DNA of 64,000 nt from Paramylibacter ulvae (GTDB taxonomy: Bacteria > Pseudomonadota > Alphaproteobacteria > Rhodobacterales > Rhodobacteraceae), in NCBI RefSeq assembly GCF_014652655.1, contig NZ_BMZF01000006.1:62001-126000 (forward strand), given 5' to 3'. The position numbers were made by a program, and so were the translations under genes. Below are positions 44,170 to 54,363 of this stretch, one piece after another (the first letter of the stretch is position 1; every line of letters starts with the position of its first letter). Under the pieces are notes generated by a model. The model was not told the DNA's origin. It saw only the letters and a program-made list of their open reading frames with translations, and made no database searches.

Positions 44170-44559
44170 ATGACGGATCAAAGCGGTTTAATCTGGTGGA
44201 CAGAACTTAACACTTGGGACGCGGATAAGGCGTTGGATTATTATGGTTCTGTGATGGGCTGGACGTTCGAGAAAACGCAAAATGCAGGTGGCGAAGATGC
44301 GCGCCCATATTATATCGCAAAACGAGGCGACCAACCTGTTGCGGGGATATTTACACTGGTCAGCCCAGATTTTGACGGCGTTCCAGATCATTGGTTCACC
44401 TATCTGTCGGTCGCAGATATTGATGCAACATTGGTCAATGCGGTGGATCGGGGCGGTAAAATATACAGGCCAGCGTTTGAAATACCTGGTTTTGGACGTA
44501 TGGCGGTTGTAGCCGATGTGAATGGCGCTGTTGCGGGTTATATTCAACCTGCGACTTGA
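44170..44559 (+). CDS. VOC family (glyoxalase-like) protein
   Basis: 129 aa from ATG 44170, which has GGAGG six bases upstream. The vicinal-oxygen-chelate fold is indicated by WTELNTWDADKALDYYGSVM, PVAGIFTLVSPDF and a second beta-alpha unit (HWFTYLSVADIDATLVNAVD), ending VVADVNGAVAGYIQP. The metal ligands and substrate cannot be assigned. It starts 19 nt after the AhpD-like gene, as part of the same unit. Confidence 0.85.
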   Translation: MTDQSGLIWWTELNTWDADKALDYYGSVMGWTFEKTQNAGGEDARPYYIAKRGDQPVAGIFTLVSPDFDGVPDHWFTYLSVADIDATLVNAVDRGGKIYRPAFEIPGFGRMAVVADVNGAVAGYIQPAT

Positions 44560-44565
44560 CGGTTT

Positions 44566-45483
44566 TTACAGGCCTGGTTTCCCTTTTGCTTCTGGATTGC
44601 GTTCAACATATTTGCGTTTGATGATACGTGATGTATCGCGCGATCCGTCATGGCTCCAACCAGGTGGGGCGAATGCATATCGAAAACGATCAGACATGGA
44701 AATGTTGGGTTGGGTGATATCTTTGAATATACCAATCCATTCGTGAAATGCGGCGCGAATGGGGTTGAATGTGCCAAGGTTTACAACCAGCCCGTAGTCA
44801 ACCTTTTCACCCTCGGGGACAAATGTGCCAAACATTTTATCCCAAATAATTAACACCCCTGCGTAGTTCGCATCCAAATACTGTGCATTGCGCCCGTGGT
44901 GTACGCGGTGATGCGACGGGGTGTTCATTACCGCCTCAAACCAGCGGGGCATTTTTGTGATGGCTTCTGTGTGGATCCAAAATTGATAAATCAAGTTAAT
45001 GCCGCCGACAAACAGAACCATCGCAGGGTGAAAGCCGAGCAATAACAATGGCACGGAAACAATCATCAACCCCGTAAATTCACCTGTCCACGTTTGACGC
45101 AGAGCTGTGGTTAAATTGTAATGTTGTGACGAATGATGCACCACATGGCTCGCCCATGCCCAACGGATTGTATGACCAAACCGATGCACCCAATAGTAAC
45201 GAAGATCATCGAGCAAAAAGCAGATAAAAATAATCGGTATTGATGTGCCAAGATCGAAAAAACGGAATTGCCAAACCCAGTTGTAAAATCCCCATGCAAC
45301 AAACCCAAGTAAGATACCAGTGACCACATTGCCCGCACCCAATAAAACGGATGTCATGGCATCGCGTGTTTCATATCGGCCGCCACGACGTTTGATCGTG
45401 ATCCATGTCAATTCCAGCACGATCGCGAGAATGAAAAATGGTACGGCCAATTGCACGGTGTCTGGGAATGTTAGGTTGTCCAT
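44566..45483 (-). CDS. Sterol desaturase / fatty acid hydroxylase superfamily protein
   Basis: 305 aa membrane protein. The di-iron histidine clusters are all present: HRFGH, HVVHHSSQH and HHRVHHG, plus a further HTE. Four to five hydrophobic helices anchor it. This superfamily includes sterol desaturases, carotenoid hydroxylases and alkylglycerol mono-oxygenases; the substrate cannot be assigned. Its start overlaps the end of the upstream small membrane protein by 13 nt. Confidence 0.9.
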   Translation of the reverse strand: MDNLTFPDTVQLAVPFFILAIVLELTWITIKRRGGRYETRDAMTSVLLGAGNVVTGILLGFVAWGFYNWVWQFRFFDLGTSIPIIFICFLLDDLRYYWVHRFGHTIRWAWASHVVHHSSQHYNLTTALRQTWTGEFTGLMIVSVPLLLLGFHPAMVLFVGGINLIYQFWIHTEAITKMPRWFEAVMNTPSHHRVHHGRNAQYLDANYAGVLIIWDKMFGTFVPEGEKVDYGLVVNLGTFNPIRAAFHEWIGIFKDITQPNISMSDRFRYAFAPPGWSHDGSRDTSRIIKRKYVERNPEAKGKPGL

Positions 45484-45884
45484 GATGGCTCCTTCGCTGC
45501 GAGGATCGCGATCCAGTGTGACTGATTTTGTTCGGTATTCAAATCGACTTTGATGCGCGGGGCGGTGAAATCATTGAGCTTGATTGAAATGCCAGATTGG
45601 CGATTTTTTGTTTCAATTGGCAGCGCAATTATTCGGCTGGCAGTGTCAAAGCCCATGACCCAAATCAGACCGATTCCTGCATCAGTTTTTACCAGTGCCT
45701 GATGTCCGCTGTCCGAAATTTCTACACGTTCCACTGATGTTTCGGGATGCTCGCGGTGCCAGCGATCAATCACTTGATCGGCATTGGTAAAAACCATGCG
45801 CTTACTGTTGCCCAAAAGGTGCAGCAAAATACCGATGCTGATAATGCCGATCAAAACCATCGGCCCCAAGATATGAAGTGGCAC
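45471..45884 (-). CDS. Single-pass membrane protein of unknown function
   Basis: 137 aa from GTG 45884, which has GGGAGG five bases upstream. One N-terminal helix (ILGPMVLIGIISIGILLHLL) is followed by a soluble domain of about 100 residues with alternating beta-like segments (VERVEISDSGHQALVKTDAG). I recognise no family. It overlaps the sterol-desaturase-family gene by 13 nt and is probably co-transcribed. Confidence 0.75.
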   Translation of the reverse strand: MPLHILGPMVLIGIISIGILLHLLGNSKRMVFTNADQVIDRWHREHPETSVERVEISDSGHQALVKTDAGIGLIWVMGFDTASRIIALPIETKNRQSGISIKLNDFTAPRIKVDLNTEQNQSHWIAILAAKEPSWTT

Positions 45885-45962
45885 GCGTTCCTCCCTAGCA
45901 GCCACAATTAAGATGGCGCAGGTTGGGTGGCGCTGTCAATTCGGCGCGCCTATGCCGTGGCG

Positions 45963-46511
45963 TCACACGGCATCTATCCATGTGCCATTGTCGATGCCGT
46001 CAATTGTCCAATTTCCGATCTGATAGCGGACCAAGCGTAATGTCGGCAAACCAACGGCGGCTGTCATGCGGCGCACCTGGCGATTGCGTCCTTCGGTGAT
46101 TGTTATTTCCAGCCAACAATCGGGTACGGTTTTGCGAAACCGCACGGGTGGGGTGCGTTCCCAGACCGCTGGTGGTTCCATACGTGAAACCTTGGCGGGG
46201 GCTGTCATTCCGTCTTTGAGCTCCACACCGTTTTGCAAAGCGTTCAGTGCGTCGTCGGTTGCCACTCCTTCAACTTGAACCCAATATGTTTTTGGCATTT
46301 TGTTTTTCGGATCGGCAATGCGGTGTTGGAGCTTGCCATTGTCGGTCAAAACCAACAAACCTTCGCTGTCTTTATCAAGCCGCCCCGCCGCATATACATT
46401 TGGCACATCAATGAATTCCGACAGGGTTTTGTGATTGCTGCCTGCCGTTCCTGCGTCAGTGAACTGTGATAAAACACCGAATGGTTTATTGAATAAAATT
46501 GTCCGCGTCAT
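45963..46511 (-). CDS. rluE: 23S rRNA pseudouridine synthase, RluE-type
   Basis: 182 aa from ATG 46511. [15 protein letters not shown] at the start, the catalytic Asp in [15 protein letters not shown], and [17 protein letters not shown] are typical of the RsuA/RluB/E/F family. The short length, absence of an S4 domain and YQIGNWT-type end fit RluE, which isomerises U2457 in E. coli 23S rRNA. It overlaps the TlpA-like gene by 4 nt. Confidence 0.9.
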   Translation of the reverse strand: MTRTILFNKPFGVLSQFTDAGTAGSNHKTLSEFIDVPNVYAAGRLDKDSEGLLVLTDNGKLQHRIADPKNKMPKTYWVQVEGVATDDALNALQNGVELKDGMTAPAKVSRMEPPAVWERTPPVRFRKTVPDCWLEITITEGRNRQVRRMTAAVGLPTLRLVRYQIGNWTIDGIDNGTWIDAV

Positions 46512-47080
46512 GGCTGTGAAATTTTGCGCAACAACGTCAACATGTCTGGGGCGTCCCAAATGGCCTCGCCCTTGGTACGAGCGATTTCTTGCCCCTCAGG
46601 ATTAATAATAACTGTCACGGGCAGTCCGCGAACTCCCATCTCTTTGGCGAATTTCATATCAGGATCACGGTATTTGGGCAGATTGGTCAGGTTTTCACGT
46701 TCGAAAAAACGCTCGATCATGGGCAATGGATTGCGCCCTGCGGCGACTGTGACAACCTGAAATGTCTCGCTCCCCATCGTGGCTTGCAATGTGTCCAAGG
46801 ATGGCATTTCGGCCACACATGGTGCGCACCATGTGGCCCAAAAATTCAAAACGATGGTTTGACCATGGAATTGCGACAGATCAATTTGCGACCCATCTGC
46901 ATTGATAAATGCGGCGGTGGTAACGGGTTTTGGCGCATTATGGATTATAAAATGCACAGCATCGGCGGGAATCATTGCACGAATGTCCGTCAGTTCTGCA
47001 TTTTGCCCAAAGCTGGGATTTGCACCAGCCAGCATTGCAGTATAAAGCATGCCAGCAACTATTGATTTACCAAGGGTCAT
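46508..47080 (-). CDS. TlpA-type periplasmic thioredoxin-like protein
   Basis: 190 aa with a signal peptide (about residues 1-25, ending near NPSFGQ). The thioredoxin-fold domain has the redox motif [18 protein letters not shown] (WCAPC) and the cis-Pro region [11 protein letters not shown]. TlpA/ResA-like proteins reduce disulfides in the periplasm, for example in cytochrome maturation. The target here is unknown. Divergent from argH, with only 29 bp between the starts, so the promoters must overlap. Confidence 0.92.
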   Translation of the reverse strand: MTLGKSIVAGMLYTAMLAGANPSFGQNAELTDIRAMIPADAVHFIIHNAPKPVTTAAFINADGSQIDLSQFHGQTIVLNFWATWCAPCVAEMPSLDTLQATMGSETFQVVTVAAGRNPLPMIERFFERENLTNLPKYRDPDMKFAKEMGVRGLPVTVIINPEGQEIARTKGEAIWDAPDMLTLLRKISQP

Positions 47081-47109
47081 TTTTGGCCTTTCTTCAGCGA
47101 GCAGTATCT

Positions 47110-48504
47110 ATGTCGGACAAAAAAACATCAAATGCAATGTGGGGCGGGCGGTTTGCCGCGGGGCCAGACGCAATCATGGAAGCAATCAATGCATCTATCA
47201 GCTTTGATAAACGCATGGCCGCCCAAGATATCGCTGGTTCACGCGCTCACGCTGCGATGTTAGCCAAACAAGATATCATTACTGATAAGGATGCGGAAAC
47301 AATTCGGGAAGGGCTGCTCACCGTTTTGTCAGAAATCGAGAGCGGAACGTTTGAATATTCAACAGCACTCGAAGACATTCACATGAATGTCGAAGCACGA
47401 TTGAAAGAAATCATCGGCGAACCCGCAGGGCGCTTGCACACAGGGCGTTCGCGCAATGATCAGGTTGCGACGGATTTCAAACTGTGGACGCGCGATCAAT
47501 TTGATGCTGCAATCAGCGGGCTTACTGCATTGATGGCGGCATTGCTTGAACAAGCGGAGCAAGGTGCCGATTTATGTATGCCCGGGTTTACGCATTTACA
47601 GGTCGCACAGCCTGTCACATGGGGGCATCATATGATGGCCTATGTCGAAATGTTTGCACGTGACCGTTCACGTTTTAACGATGCACGTGCGCGTATGAAC
47701 GAAAGCCCACTTGGCGCAGCAGCGCTCGCAGGTACGGGTTTTCCGATTGATCGCGATATGACCGCGGCGGCACTCGGGTTCGACCGCCCATCCGCGAACA
47801 GCTTGGATGCCGTATCTGATCGTGACTTTGCCTTGGAATTTTTAAGCGCCGCATCAATTTGCGCCACACACCTGAGCCGTTTTGCCGAAGAATTGGTAAT
47901 CTGGTCATCGGCACAGTTCAAATTTGTGACCATATCGGATCGGTTCAGCACGGGTTCATCCATTATGCCGCAAAAGAAAAACCCTGATGCGGCGGAATTG
48001 ATTCGCGCAAAAGTTGGCCGTATCAACGGTTCGTTGGTCGGTTTGCTGACAGTGATGAAAGGTTTGCCGCTGGCCTATTCCAAAGACATGCAAGAAGACA
48101 AAGAACAGGTGTTCGATGCCGCAGACAGCCTGATGTTAGCACTTGCTGCGATGACGGGCATGGTGGGGGATATGAAACCAAACGCACCACAGCTCGAAGC
48201 CGCCGCCGCAACTGGATTTTCTACGGCGACAGATTTGGCCGATTGGTTGGTACGTGAATTGGGTATGCCATTTCGTGATGCGCACCATGTTACGGGCGCA
48301 TTAGTGGCGATGGCCGAAACAAACGGCGTTGATTTGCCAGAATTAACATTGGAACAAATGCAAACAGCATGCGCCGATATTAATGAAAATGTTTTTGAAG
48401 TGTTAACGGTGCAAAAGTCAGTTGCCTCGCGGATCAGTTACGGCGGCACTGCCCCCGCAAATGTGCGCGCACAGGTGAAACGCTGGAAGGCGGAATTGGA
48501 ATGA
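47110..48504 (+). CDS. argH: Argininosuccinate lyase
   Basis: 464 aa. [52 protein letters not shown] and the fumarase-superfamily signature [16 protein letters not shown] are present. It makes arginine and fumarate in the last step of arginine synthesis. The start at 47110 removes a 45-residue in-frame extension that overlaps the divergent gene. Followed by a small lipoprotein (ATGA overlap) and lysA. Confidence 0.98.
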   Translation: MSDKKTSNAMWGGRFAAGPDAIMEAINASISFDKRMAAQDIAGSRAHAAMLAKQDIITDKDAETIREGLLTVLSEIESGTFEYSTALEDIHMNVEARLKEIIGEPAGRLHTGRSRNDQVATDFKLWTRDQFDAAISGLTALMAALLEQAEQGADLCMPGFTHLQVAQPVTWGHHMMAYVEMFARDRSRFNDARARMNESPLGAAALAGTGFPIDRDMTAAALGFDRPSANSLDAVSDRDFALEFLSAASICATHLSRFAEELVIWSSAQFKFVTISDRFSTGSSIMPQKKNPDAAELIRAKVGRINGSLVGLLTVMKGLPLAYSKDMQEDKEQVFDAADSLMLALAAMTGMVGDMKPNAPQLEAAAATGFSTATDLADWLVRELGMPFRDAHHVTGALVAMAETNGVDLPELTLEQMQTACADINENVFEVLTVQKSVASRISYGGTAPANVRAQVKRWKAELE

Positions 48505-48596
48505 AAACATTGTTGATTTTGATACTTGCCGCAGCCGCGTTAACCGCATGTGGAATCAAAAATGATCCACTGCCCGTCGAAGCATACGAAATTTAG
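48501..48596 (+). CDS. Very small lipoprotein between argH and lysA (LptM/YifL-like)
   Basis: 31 aa, beginning at the ATG that overlaps the argH stop. A short hydrophobic signal ([14 protein letters not shown]) ends in a lipobox, LTAC, and the mature part is only about 15 residues, [14 protein letters not shown]. In E. coli the comparable LptM (YifL), with a CG-type mature start, assists assembly of the LptD/E lipopolysaccharide translocon and is encoded beside dapF. Here it lies beside lysA, the next lysine-pathway gene. Functional equivalence is inference. Confidence 0.75.
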   Translation: MKTLLILILAAAALTACGIKNDPLPVEAYEI

Positions 48597-48627
48597 GCCA
48601 TCCAACTCAAAGACCAAAGGATAAATC

Positions 48628-49893
48628 ATGGATCATTTTCTTTACCGTGATGGCGTTTTGCACGCCGAAGACGTTGCGATTACAGAAATCGCGGCCAAGG
48701 TTGGCACGCCATTTTACGTTTATTCGACGGCGACTCTGACGCGTCATTTTCAGGTATTTGATGATGCGCTTAAGGGGATGGATCATCTGATCTGTTACGC
48801 GATGAAGGCCAATTCAAACATTGCAGTTTTAAAAACGCTGGGCGATTTGGGCGCGGGTATGGATGTGGTATCGGGTGGAGAATATATGCGCGCCAAGGCC
48901 GCAGGTGTACCGGGTGATCGTATCGTTTTTTCGGGCGTTGGAAAAACAGCGGATGAAATGAAACTGGCTCTGACGGGTGGCATTCGGCAATTCAACGTGG
49001 AATCCGAACCTGAATTGGATCGCCTGAACGAAGTGGCAATGTCGCTTGGGCTGGTTGCTCCAATAACGGTGCGTGTAAACCCAGATGTTGATGCTAAAAC
49101 CCATGCGAAAATCGCAACGGGCAAATCCGAAAACAAGTTTGGCATTCCCATTCGCCAAGCGCGCGATGTTTATGCCAAGGCTGCCAAAATGGATGGTATT
49201 GAAATCGTTGGCATTGATGTGCACATCGGAAGTCAGCTCACCGATTTGGAGCCGTTCCGTCAGGCATATTTAAAGGTTCGCGATTTGACAGAGCAACTTC
49301 GCGCCGATGGACATAACATCCGCCGTCTTGATCTGGGCGGGGGGCTTGGCATTCCGTACGAACGTTCAAACAGTGCACCACCACTTCCCGTTGATTACGG
49401 ACAAGTTATTCGTGAAACCGTTGGCGATCTGGGGTGTGAAATCGAAATTGAACCGGGGCGTTTATTGGCAGGAAATGCGGGGCTGTTGGTCAGTTCTGTT
49501 ATATACAATAAAAATGGCGATGGACGTGATTTTTTGATTATTGATGCGGCCATGAATGATTTGATCCGCCCCGCAATGTACGAGGCTTATCACGATATTA
49601 TCCCTGTGATCGAACCTGCTGTTGCTGCTGGTTCCAATCCGATTGATATCGTTGGTCCCGTTTGTGAAACGGGTGATACGTTTGCAAAACAACGTGACAT
49701 GCCAGCGGTTGCAGATGGTGAAATGGTCGCCTTTCGGTCCGCTGGTGCGTATGGTGCCGTTATGTCATCGGAATATAACACCCGCCCCATGATCCCAGAG
49801 GTTTTGGTAAAGGGTGATCAATTTGCGGTTATTCGCGCACGTCCAAGCTTTGAAGAAATGATAAAACGCGATACAGTACCAGAATGGGTGTAG
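48628..49893 (+). CDS. lysA: Diaminopimelate decarboxylase
   Basis: 421 aa, alanine-racemase-fold PLP enzyme. PLP lysine Lys60 in ICYAMKANSN; HIGSQLTDLEPF, LDLGGGLGIPY, EIEPGRLLAGNAG and the active-site Cys in GPVCETGDTFAK follow. It decarboxylates meso-diaminopimelate to L-lysine. It starts 31 nt after the lipoprotein gene. Confidence 0.98.
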   Translation: MDHFLYRDGVLHAEDVAITEIAAKVGTPFYVYSTATLTRHFQVFDDALKGMDHLICYAMKANSNIAVLKTLGDLGAGMDVVSGGEYMRAKAAGVPGDRIVFSGVGKTADEMKLALTGGIRQFNVESEPELDRLNEVAMSLGLVAPITVRVNPDVDAKTHAKIATGKSENKFGIPIRQARDVYAKAAKMDGIEIVGIDVHIGSQLTDLEPFRQAYLKVRDLTEQLRADGHNIRRLDLGGGLGIPYERSNSAPPLPVDYGQVIRETVGDLGCEIEIEPGRLLAGNAGLLVSSVIYNKNGDGRDFLIIDAAMNDLIRPAMYEAYHDIIPVIEPAVAAGSNPIDIVGPVCETGDTFAKQRDMPAVADGEMVAFRSAGAYGAVMSSEYNTRPMIPEVLVKGDQFAVIRARPSFEEMIKRDTVPEWV

Positions 49894-49921
49894 CATTCTG
49901 CGCCCAATTCAAAGGCGCAAA

Positions 49922-52606
49922 ATGGACACAGACGACCAAACAGCCCAAGAAATAGCAACGCGTGCAGTCAAAAAACTGCGCCGCAAAATCGCGATTTCGC
50001 GCGGCGTTTTGGCATGTGAGCGATTCATCGCTTCATTTTGGCCCGTGGCAATATTGTTTTTGCTGGCCTTTACGTTGATGTATCTGGGCGTATTTTCAAT
50101 ATTGCCGACGTATGTATTTTTGGCGTTATGTCTAATCGTCGCGATTGTTCTGGTTGTTTTCATCCGAAACCCGAAGCGAAAATTTGCATGGCCATCCGAA
50201 CAGGCCGCGATCAACCGTTTGGATATTGGATTAAATGGCCGCCCGATTGCAGGTTTGCATGATCGCATCGCACTTGGGCAAGGTGACCCAGCGGCGGAAT
50301 ATCTCTGGGCGTTAAATCTACAGCGTTTGGCAGATAGGGCAAAAACCGCAACAATATCGGTGCCTGAAATCAGATTGGCTGGACAGGATAAATGGGCCAC
50401 GCGTTTGGTGGTGTTATTGCTATTTGCTGTTTCGATTTTGTTTGTACGCGGTGATGCTGGGCGCAATTTGTTGGGTGGCATCGTACCATCGGCCCAGAGC
50501 ATTGCATCGGGTCCAAGCTTTGAAGCATGGGCAGAACCACCATCATATACGGGTTTGCCAACAATATATTTAAATGATGTTCCCCAAGACACGACATTAA
50601 AATTGCCCCAAGACAGCCAAATCACGCTGCGCATCTATGGGTTTGATGGGCGTGCAACCTTGCGGGAAACAATCAGCGAAAATATAAATGCGCCGTTACC
50701 CGAAGAACCACAGGATGTGCTTGAACACACATTAATTGTAAAATCTTCTGGTACATTTGAGGTCGCGACAAAATTGTTTGAAGATCGCACGTGGCAGATT
50801 GAAATGACACCTGATCGTGCGCCAAAAATTGCATTTGGCGAAGATATTTCGCGCAGTATTCAGGGTGAAATGGAAATACCTTTTGTCGCCACGGATGATT
50901 ACGGTGTGACGGGTGGTACGTTATCCGTTAGCCTAAACCTTGATGCGATTGATCGCAAATATGGGTTGGCGCGTGAACCAGAAGCGCAGACACCACTGGA
51001 AATTGAAATTCCAATGCCCTTTGCGGCTGATCTAACAAATGTCGATGATATATTGGTCGACAATCAAGCCAAGCACCCATGGGCAAGTTTACCGTCGATT
51101 TTGCAACTTCGTGCGACAGATACGATTGGCAACGTCGGTCAATCCGATGTGTTGGAAACCAATCTGCCGGGCAAGCGATTTTTTGATACCTTGGCCGCAG
51201 GCATCGTCGATGTGCGCCGAGAGTTGTTGTGGAATCGCGAAAATATCGATCGTGCAGTTTATGTCATCAAGGCAATCACGCATCGCCCTGATGGGCTTTT
51301 CCCAGATGAAAAAGCGTATCTCATGGTGCGCACTGCGTTGCGCCGTATGGAATATAACCATGAAACAATGAACGATGAAGCCTTGGCAGAGGTTACAGAT
51401 TTATTGTGGAACGCAGCGCTTTTGATCGAAGATGGCGATCTGGATGACGCCAAAGATCGGCTTCGCCGCGCACAAGAGCGCCTGCAAGAGGCGATGGAAA
51501 ATGGCGCAACGGATGAGGAAATCGAAGAGCTAATGCAAGAGCTGCGCGATGCCACGGAAAACTATTTAGCTCAGTTAGAGCGCCGCCAAGGGGACGAACA
51601 ACAGCAATCCAACAACCAAGGTGAAACCATATCCCAAGATCAAATCCAACAGATGATGGATGAAATCCAAGAGTTGATGGAACAGGGACGTATGGAAGAA
51701 GCGCAGGCATTGATGGAACAGTTGCAAAAACTGTTGGAAGAAATGCGTTACGTTGAAATGCAACCTGGATCAGGTGGTGAAAATTCCGAAGATTTGCAAC
51801 AAACTCTACGTGATCAACAAGAATTAGCGGACGATACGTTCCAAGAATTGCAAGAAGAGTTTGATCGTCAACGCCAACAGCAAAATGGTCAAGACGATCA
51901 GCAAGGTCAACCGCAACAAGGTAACCAGCAAGGCCAGCAGGGGCAACAACAGGGCGGCCAACAAGGCCAACAGCAAGGGCAGGGTGAACAACAAGGCCAG
52001 CAGCAAGGTCAAGGTCAGCAGGGCAACCAACAAGGCCAGCAACAGGGTCAAAATGGTGGGTCGCAAAATGACCAACGCGGTGGCCAAGGCGACAGCGGAT
52101 TGGCCGAACGTCAAGAAGCATTGCGCCGCATGCTACGCGGCCAACGTGGTGGTGTTCCAAATGATGGATCAGAGGCTGGACAAGCCGCGCGTGATGCATT
52201 GGAGCAAGCTGAGCGCGAAATGGATCGCGCGCGCGAAAACCTGGAAAACGGCGATGTGGCAGGCGCATTGGACAATCAATCGGACGCAATGGATTCCATG
52301 CGCGAGGGAATGCGCCAAATGAATGAACAATCGCGCCAAGCGCAACAAGGTCAGCAACAGGGTGGTGAAGGCCAAGCCGAGGGCGAAGGCCAAGGGCAAA
52401 ACCCAAATGGGCGCGCCACCGCGCTGGATCCATTGGGACGCTCTCAAGGTGGGATGTTTAACGATACGCTCACGCCAAACGGGCTTGGCGAAGAAAATGC
52501 CAAGCGCCAAAACGAAGTGCTGGACGAAATTAAGCGCCGTTCTAATGAGCGCACACGCCCAGAATTAGAGCTGGATTATCTAAAACGATTGCTTGATCGG
52601 TTTTAG
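49922..52606 (+). CDS. Large membrane protein of the TIGR02302/DUF4175 family with Gln/Gly-rich segment
   Basis: 894 aa. Transmembrane helices lie at about residues 37-80 and 160-176. A predicted periplasmic domain follows (about 180-520), then a long helical region rich in Glu and Gln. Residues about 650-725 are a low-complexity tract of QQGQ and GNQQGQQ units, followed by helices with EQAEREMDRARENLENGD. This matches the TIGR02302/DUF4175 family, which is of unknown function and common in Alphaproteobacteria. The C-terminus RPELELDYLKRLLDRF is typical. It follows lysA by 28 nt. Confidence 0.9.
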   Translation: MDTDDQTAQEIATRAVKKLRRKIAISRGVLACERFIASFWPVAILFLLAFTLMYLGVFSILPTYVFLALCLIVAIVLVVFIRNPKRKFAWPSEQAAINRLDIGLNGRPIAGLHDRIALGQGDPAAEYLWALNLQRLADRAKTATISVPEIRLAGQDKWATRLVVLLLFAVSILFVRGDAGRNLLGGIVPSAQSIASGPSFEAWAEPPSYTGLPTIYLNDVPQDTTLKLPQDSQITLRIYGFDGRATLRETISENINAPLPEEPQDVLEHTLIVKSSGTFEVATKLFEDRTWQIEMTPDRAPKIAFGEDISRSIQGEMEIPFVATDDYGVTGGTLSVSLNLDAIDRKYGLAREPEAQTPLEIEIPMPFAADLTNVDDILVDNQAKHPWASLPSILQLRATDTIGNVGQSDVLETNLPGKRFFDTLAAGIVDVRRELLWNRENIDRAVYVIKAITHRPDGLFPDEKAYLMVRTALRRMEYNHETMNDEALAEVTDLLWNAALLIEDGDLDDAKDRLRRAQERLQEAMENGATDEEIEELMQELRDATENYLAQLERRQGDEQQQSNNQGETISQDQIQQMMDEIQELMEQGRMEEAQALMEQLQKLLEEMRYVEMQPGSGGENSEDLQQTLRDQQELADDTFQELQEEFDRQRQQQNGQDDQQGQPQQGNQQGQQGQQQGGQQGQQQGQGEQQGQQQGQGQQGNQQGQQQGQNGGSQNDQRGGQGDSGLAERQEALRRMLRGQRGGVPNDGSEAGQAARDALEQAEREMDRARENLENGDVAGALDNQSDAMDSMREGMRQMNEQSRQAQQGQQQGGEGQAEGEGQGQNPNGRATALDPLGRSQGGMFNDTLTPNGLGEENAKRQNEVLDEIKRRSNERTRPELELDYLKRLLDRF

Positions 52607-52607
52607 A

Positions 52608-54206
52608 TTAATTTCCAGTTATCGCTTTCCAAGTGTTGCTCGCAAAATTGCTTAGGCTTGGTTCACCACCTTCGGTGTAAAGATTTTGCACATGCATACG
52701 CCCAGTATCCACAAATGCAGTATAGCTGTTCACCGTTGCTTCTGTTGCGGGAATTGTTTTGCTAACGCTTGGGGCCATAATATAAAGTAGGGTCGCCAAC
52801 ACCACGGCGATGCATGCTGCGTAAAATCCATTCCAAAATGCACCACCTGTGTCGGCTGTTTTATTTTCGCCATCCAAATCGATTTTTTCGTTTGCGGCGT
52901 CAGTTTCAATTTTTACAGCTTCGGCTTGATCAGCGCCAAGACGGATTTCACCTTCGATTTCATCCACATCACGAAACGCAGTTTTGCCTTTCTTGGGGGC
53001 GACATCATTTTCAGGTGCGATATTTAAATCTTGGTCAGGTGTCGTTTCAATCGCGGGTGCTGCGGGCGCATTTACAACGGCATCCTGTGCCGTGACTTGA
53101 TCGGCCATCGCGTCAGCGTCGATTTGTGCATCTTGCGCGGCTTGATATGCGCTTTCTGCTGGCGTGCGCTCGATTGTCTTTTCCGCACTTTTTAATCGCT
53201 CGATAAAGCTTGCAACATCAACAGTTTTCTTGGCACCAGCTGCAACAGCAGCCGTTGAAACAAAACTGGGGAGATCGCTTTCAGTTTCTTCCGACGCATC
53301 AGGAGATTGTGCATCCAGCGTGTCATCATCATCGCTGTTGAGCGTGACGTCTGGTTCATCAATTTCAGGTGTTGCATCAAACGTTGATACAGAATTATCG
53401 CCGCCGATTGTTGGATCTTCTGGTGTTTCGGTATTGGAAATCCGATCAAACATGCGCGAAATTGCGTCATCTTCTTGATCTATATCATCCGAGACAGACG
53501 GCTCAGTGTCAGAGATATCATCGCTGGGTTCACCTGTGAGCACATCATTAACGAGGTCAACGGGCGTATCTTCTTCAATAATGTCGGGTTCGGTGTCCGC
53601 AACGCGCACTTGGGGTGTGTCGTCAATGTCGTCGTTCGCGTCGGGTTCGTCCAATTCAGGAAGTTCAAACGAAATGTCTGATGATTTTGGTGTATCAGCG
53701 CCTGTTTGATCCGCAGCATAGGCTGCTTCGTTACGCAACACTTCCAATACAGAACTACTTGCGCTTGGGGCTGCGGGCTCTTCTACGGCATCAGGTGCTG
53801 GCGGAATTTGGGGTTCAGGTTCTGCATGCGTTTCCGGTTGCGATTGAACAGGCGCTTGGCGGTTCGCGCCAAAGACCGAACGAAATTCTGGCAATTTCTC
53901 GTCGGAATCAGGGAATTCATCTACCTGTGGTTGTTCGGCAGACTTGTCTTCATTGCGAATGAGGCTCTGAAAATGTTGCGTCTCAGGTGGGATTGGCTGA
54001 TGTTGTGGCGCTAAATCGGGTTCGGGCTCTGGAATGTATTCAGGTGCCAAATTTGTTTCCACCTTGGAAACAGGATCAAGAAACAAAATTGGCTCTTGGA
54101 ACCAGATGTGCGAACAATTCGCGCATTGCACATCGCGCCCGTTTTCAGGAATCGCTCCCTCGGCCACTTCGTATTGTGCTGTGCAGTTTGGACAAATCAG
54201 ACGCAT
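52608..54206 (-). CDS. Acidic zinc-ribbon (MJ0042-type) single-pass membrane protein
   Basis: 532 aa. The N-terminus has a zinc ribbon with Cys5, Cys8, Cys28 and Cys31 (LICPNCTAQYEVAEGAIP then VQCANCSHIWF). About 400 residues of mostly disordered, Asp/Glu-rich sequence follow, then a single transmembrane helix (about residues 455-478, GFYAACIAVVLATLLYIM) and a short C-terminal domain. Small zinc-ribbon plus helix proteins of this type are found in Alphaproteobacteria, often near ftsEX. The role is unknown. It is divergent from ftsE. Confidence 0.85.
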   Translation of the reverse strand: MRLICPNCTAQYEVAEGAIPENGRDVQCANCSHIWFQEPILFLDPVSKVETNLAPEYIPEPEPDLAPQHQPIPPETQHFQSLIRNEDKSAEQPQVDEFPDSDEKLPEFRSVFGANRQAPVQSQPETHAEPEPQIPPAPDAVEEPAAPSASSSVLEVLRNEAAYAADQTGADTPKSSDISFELPELDEPDANDDIDDTPQVRVADTEPDIIEEDTPVDLVNDVLTGEPSDDISDTEPSVSDDIDQEDDAISRMFDRISNTETPEDPTIGGDNSVSTFDATPEIDEPDVTLNSDDDDTLDAQSPDASEETESDLPSFVSTAAVAAGAKKTVDVASFIERLKSAEKTIERTPAESAYQAAQDAQIDADAMADQVTAQDAVVNAPAAPAIETTPDQDLNIAPENDVAPKKGKTAFRDVDEIEGEIRLGADQAEAVKIETDAANEKIDLDGENKTADTGGAFWNGFYAACIAVVLATLLYIMAPSVSKTIPATEATVNSYTAFVDTGRMHVQNLYTEGGEPSLSNFASNTWKAITGN

Positions 54207-54363
54207 TACATCCCCCAGTATAGTCTATATCGCCCAAAGAATCAGGCATTTATTAATTTTGTAGACGTGGTATTCGGTTTTTCCAAGTAAATGATGGGTT
54301 ATCAGTGTTTTATGTATAATACTGCGTTGCATAAGAATCGCAGCCAAAAAAACGAGGCGTGAC

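Noticed and set aside
51880-52090. Repetitive DNA resembling a short tandem array
   Set aside because: It is in frame within a protein-coding gene (Gln/Gly repeats); there are no spacers, so it is not a CRISPR.
51393-52433. Minus-strand open frame of 346 codons
   Set aside because: It is the shadow of the repetitive Gln/Gly codons of the TIGR02302-type gene; its Leu/His-rich product follows from that bias.
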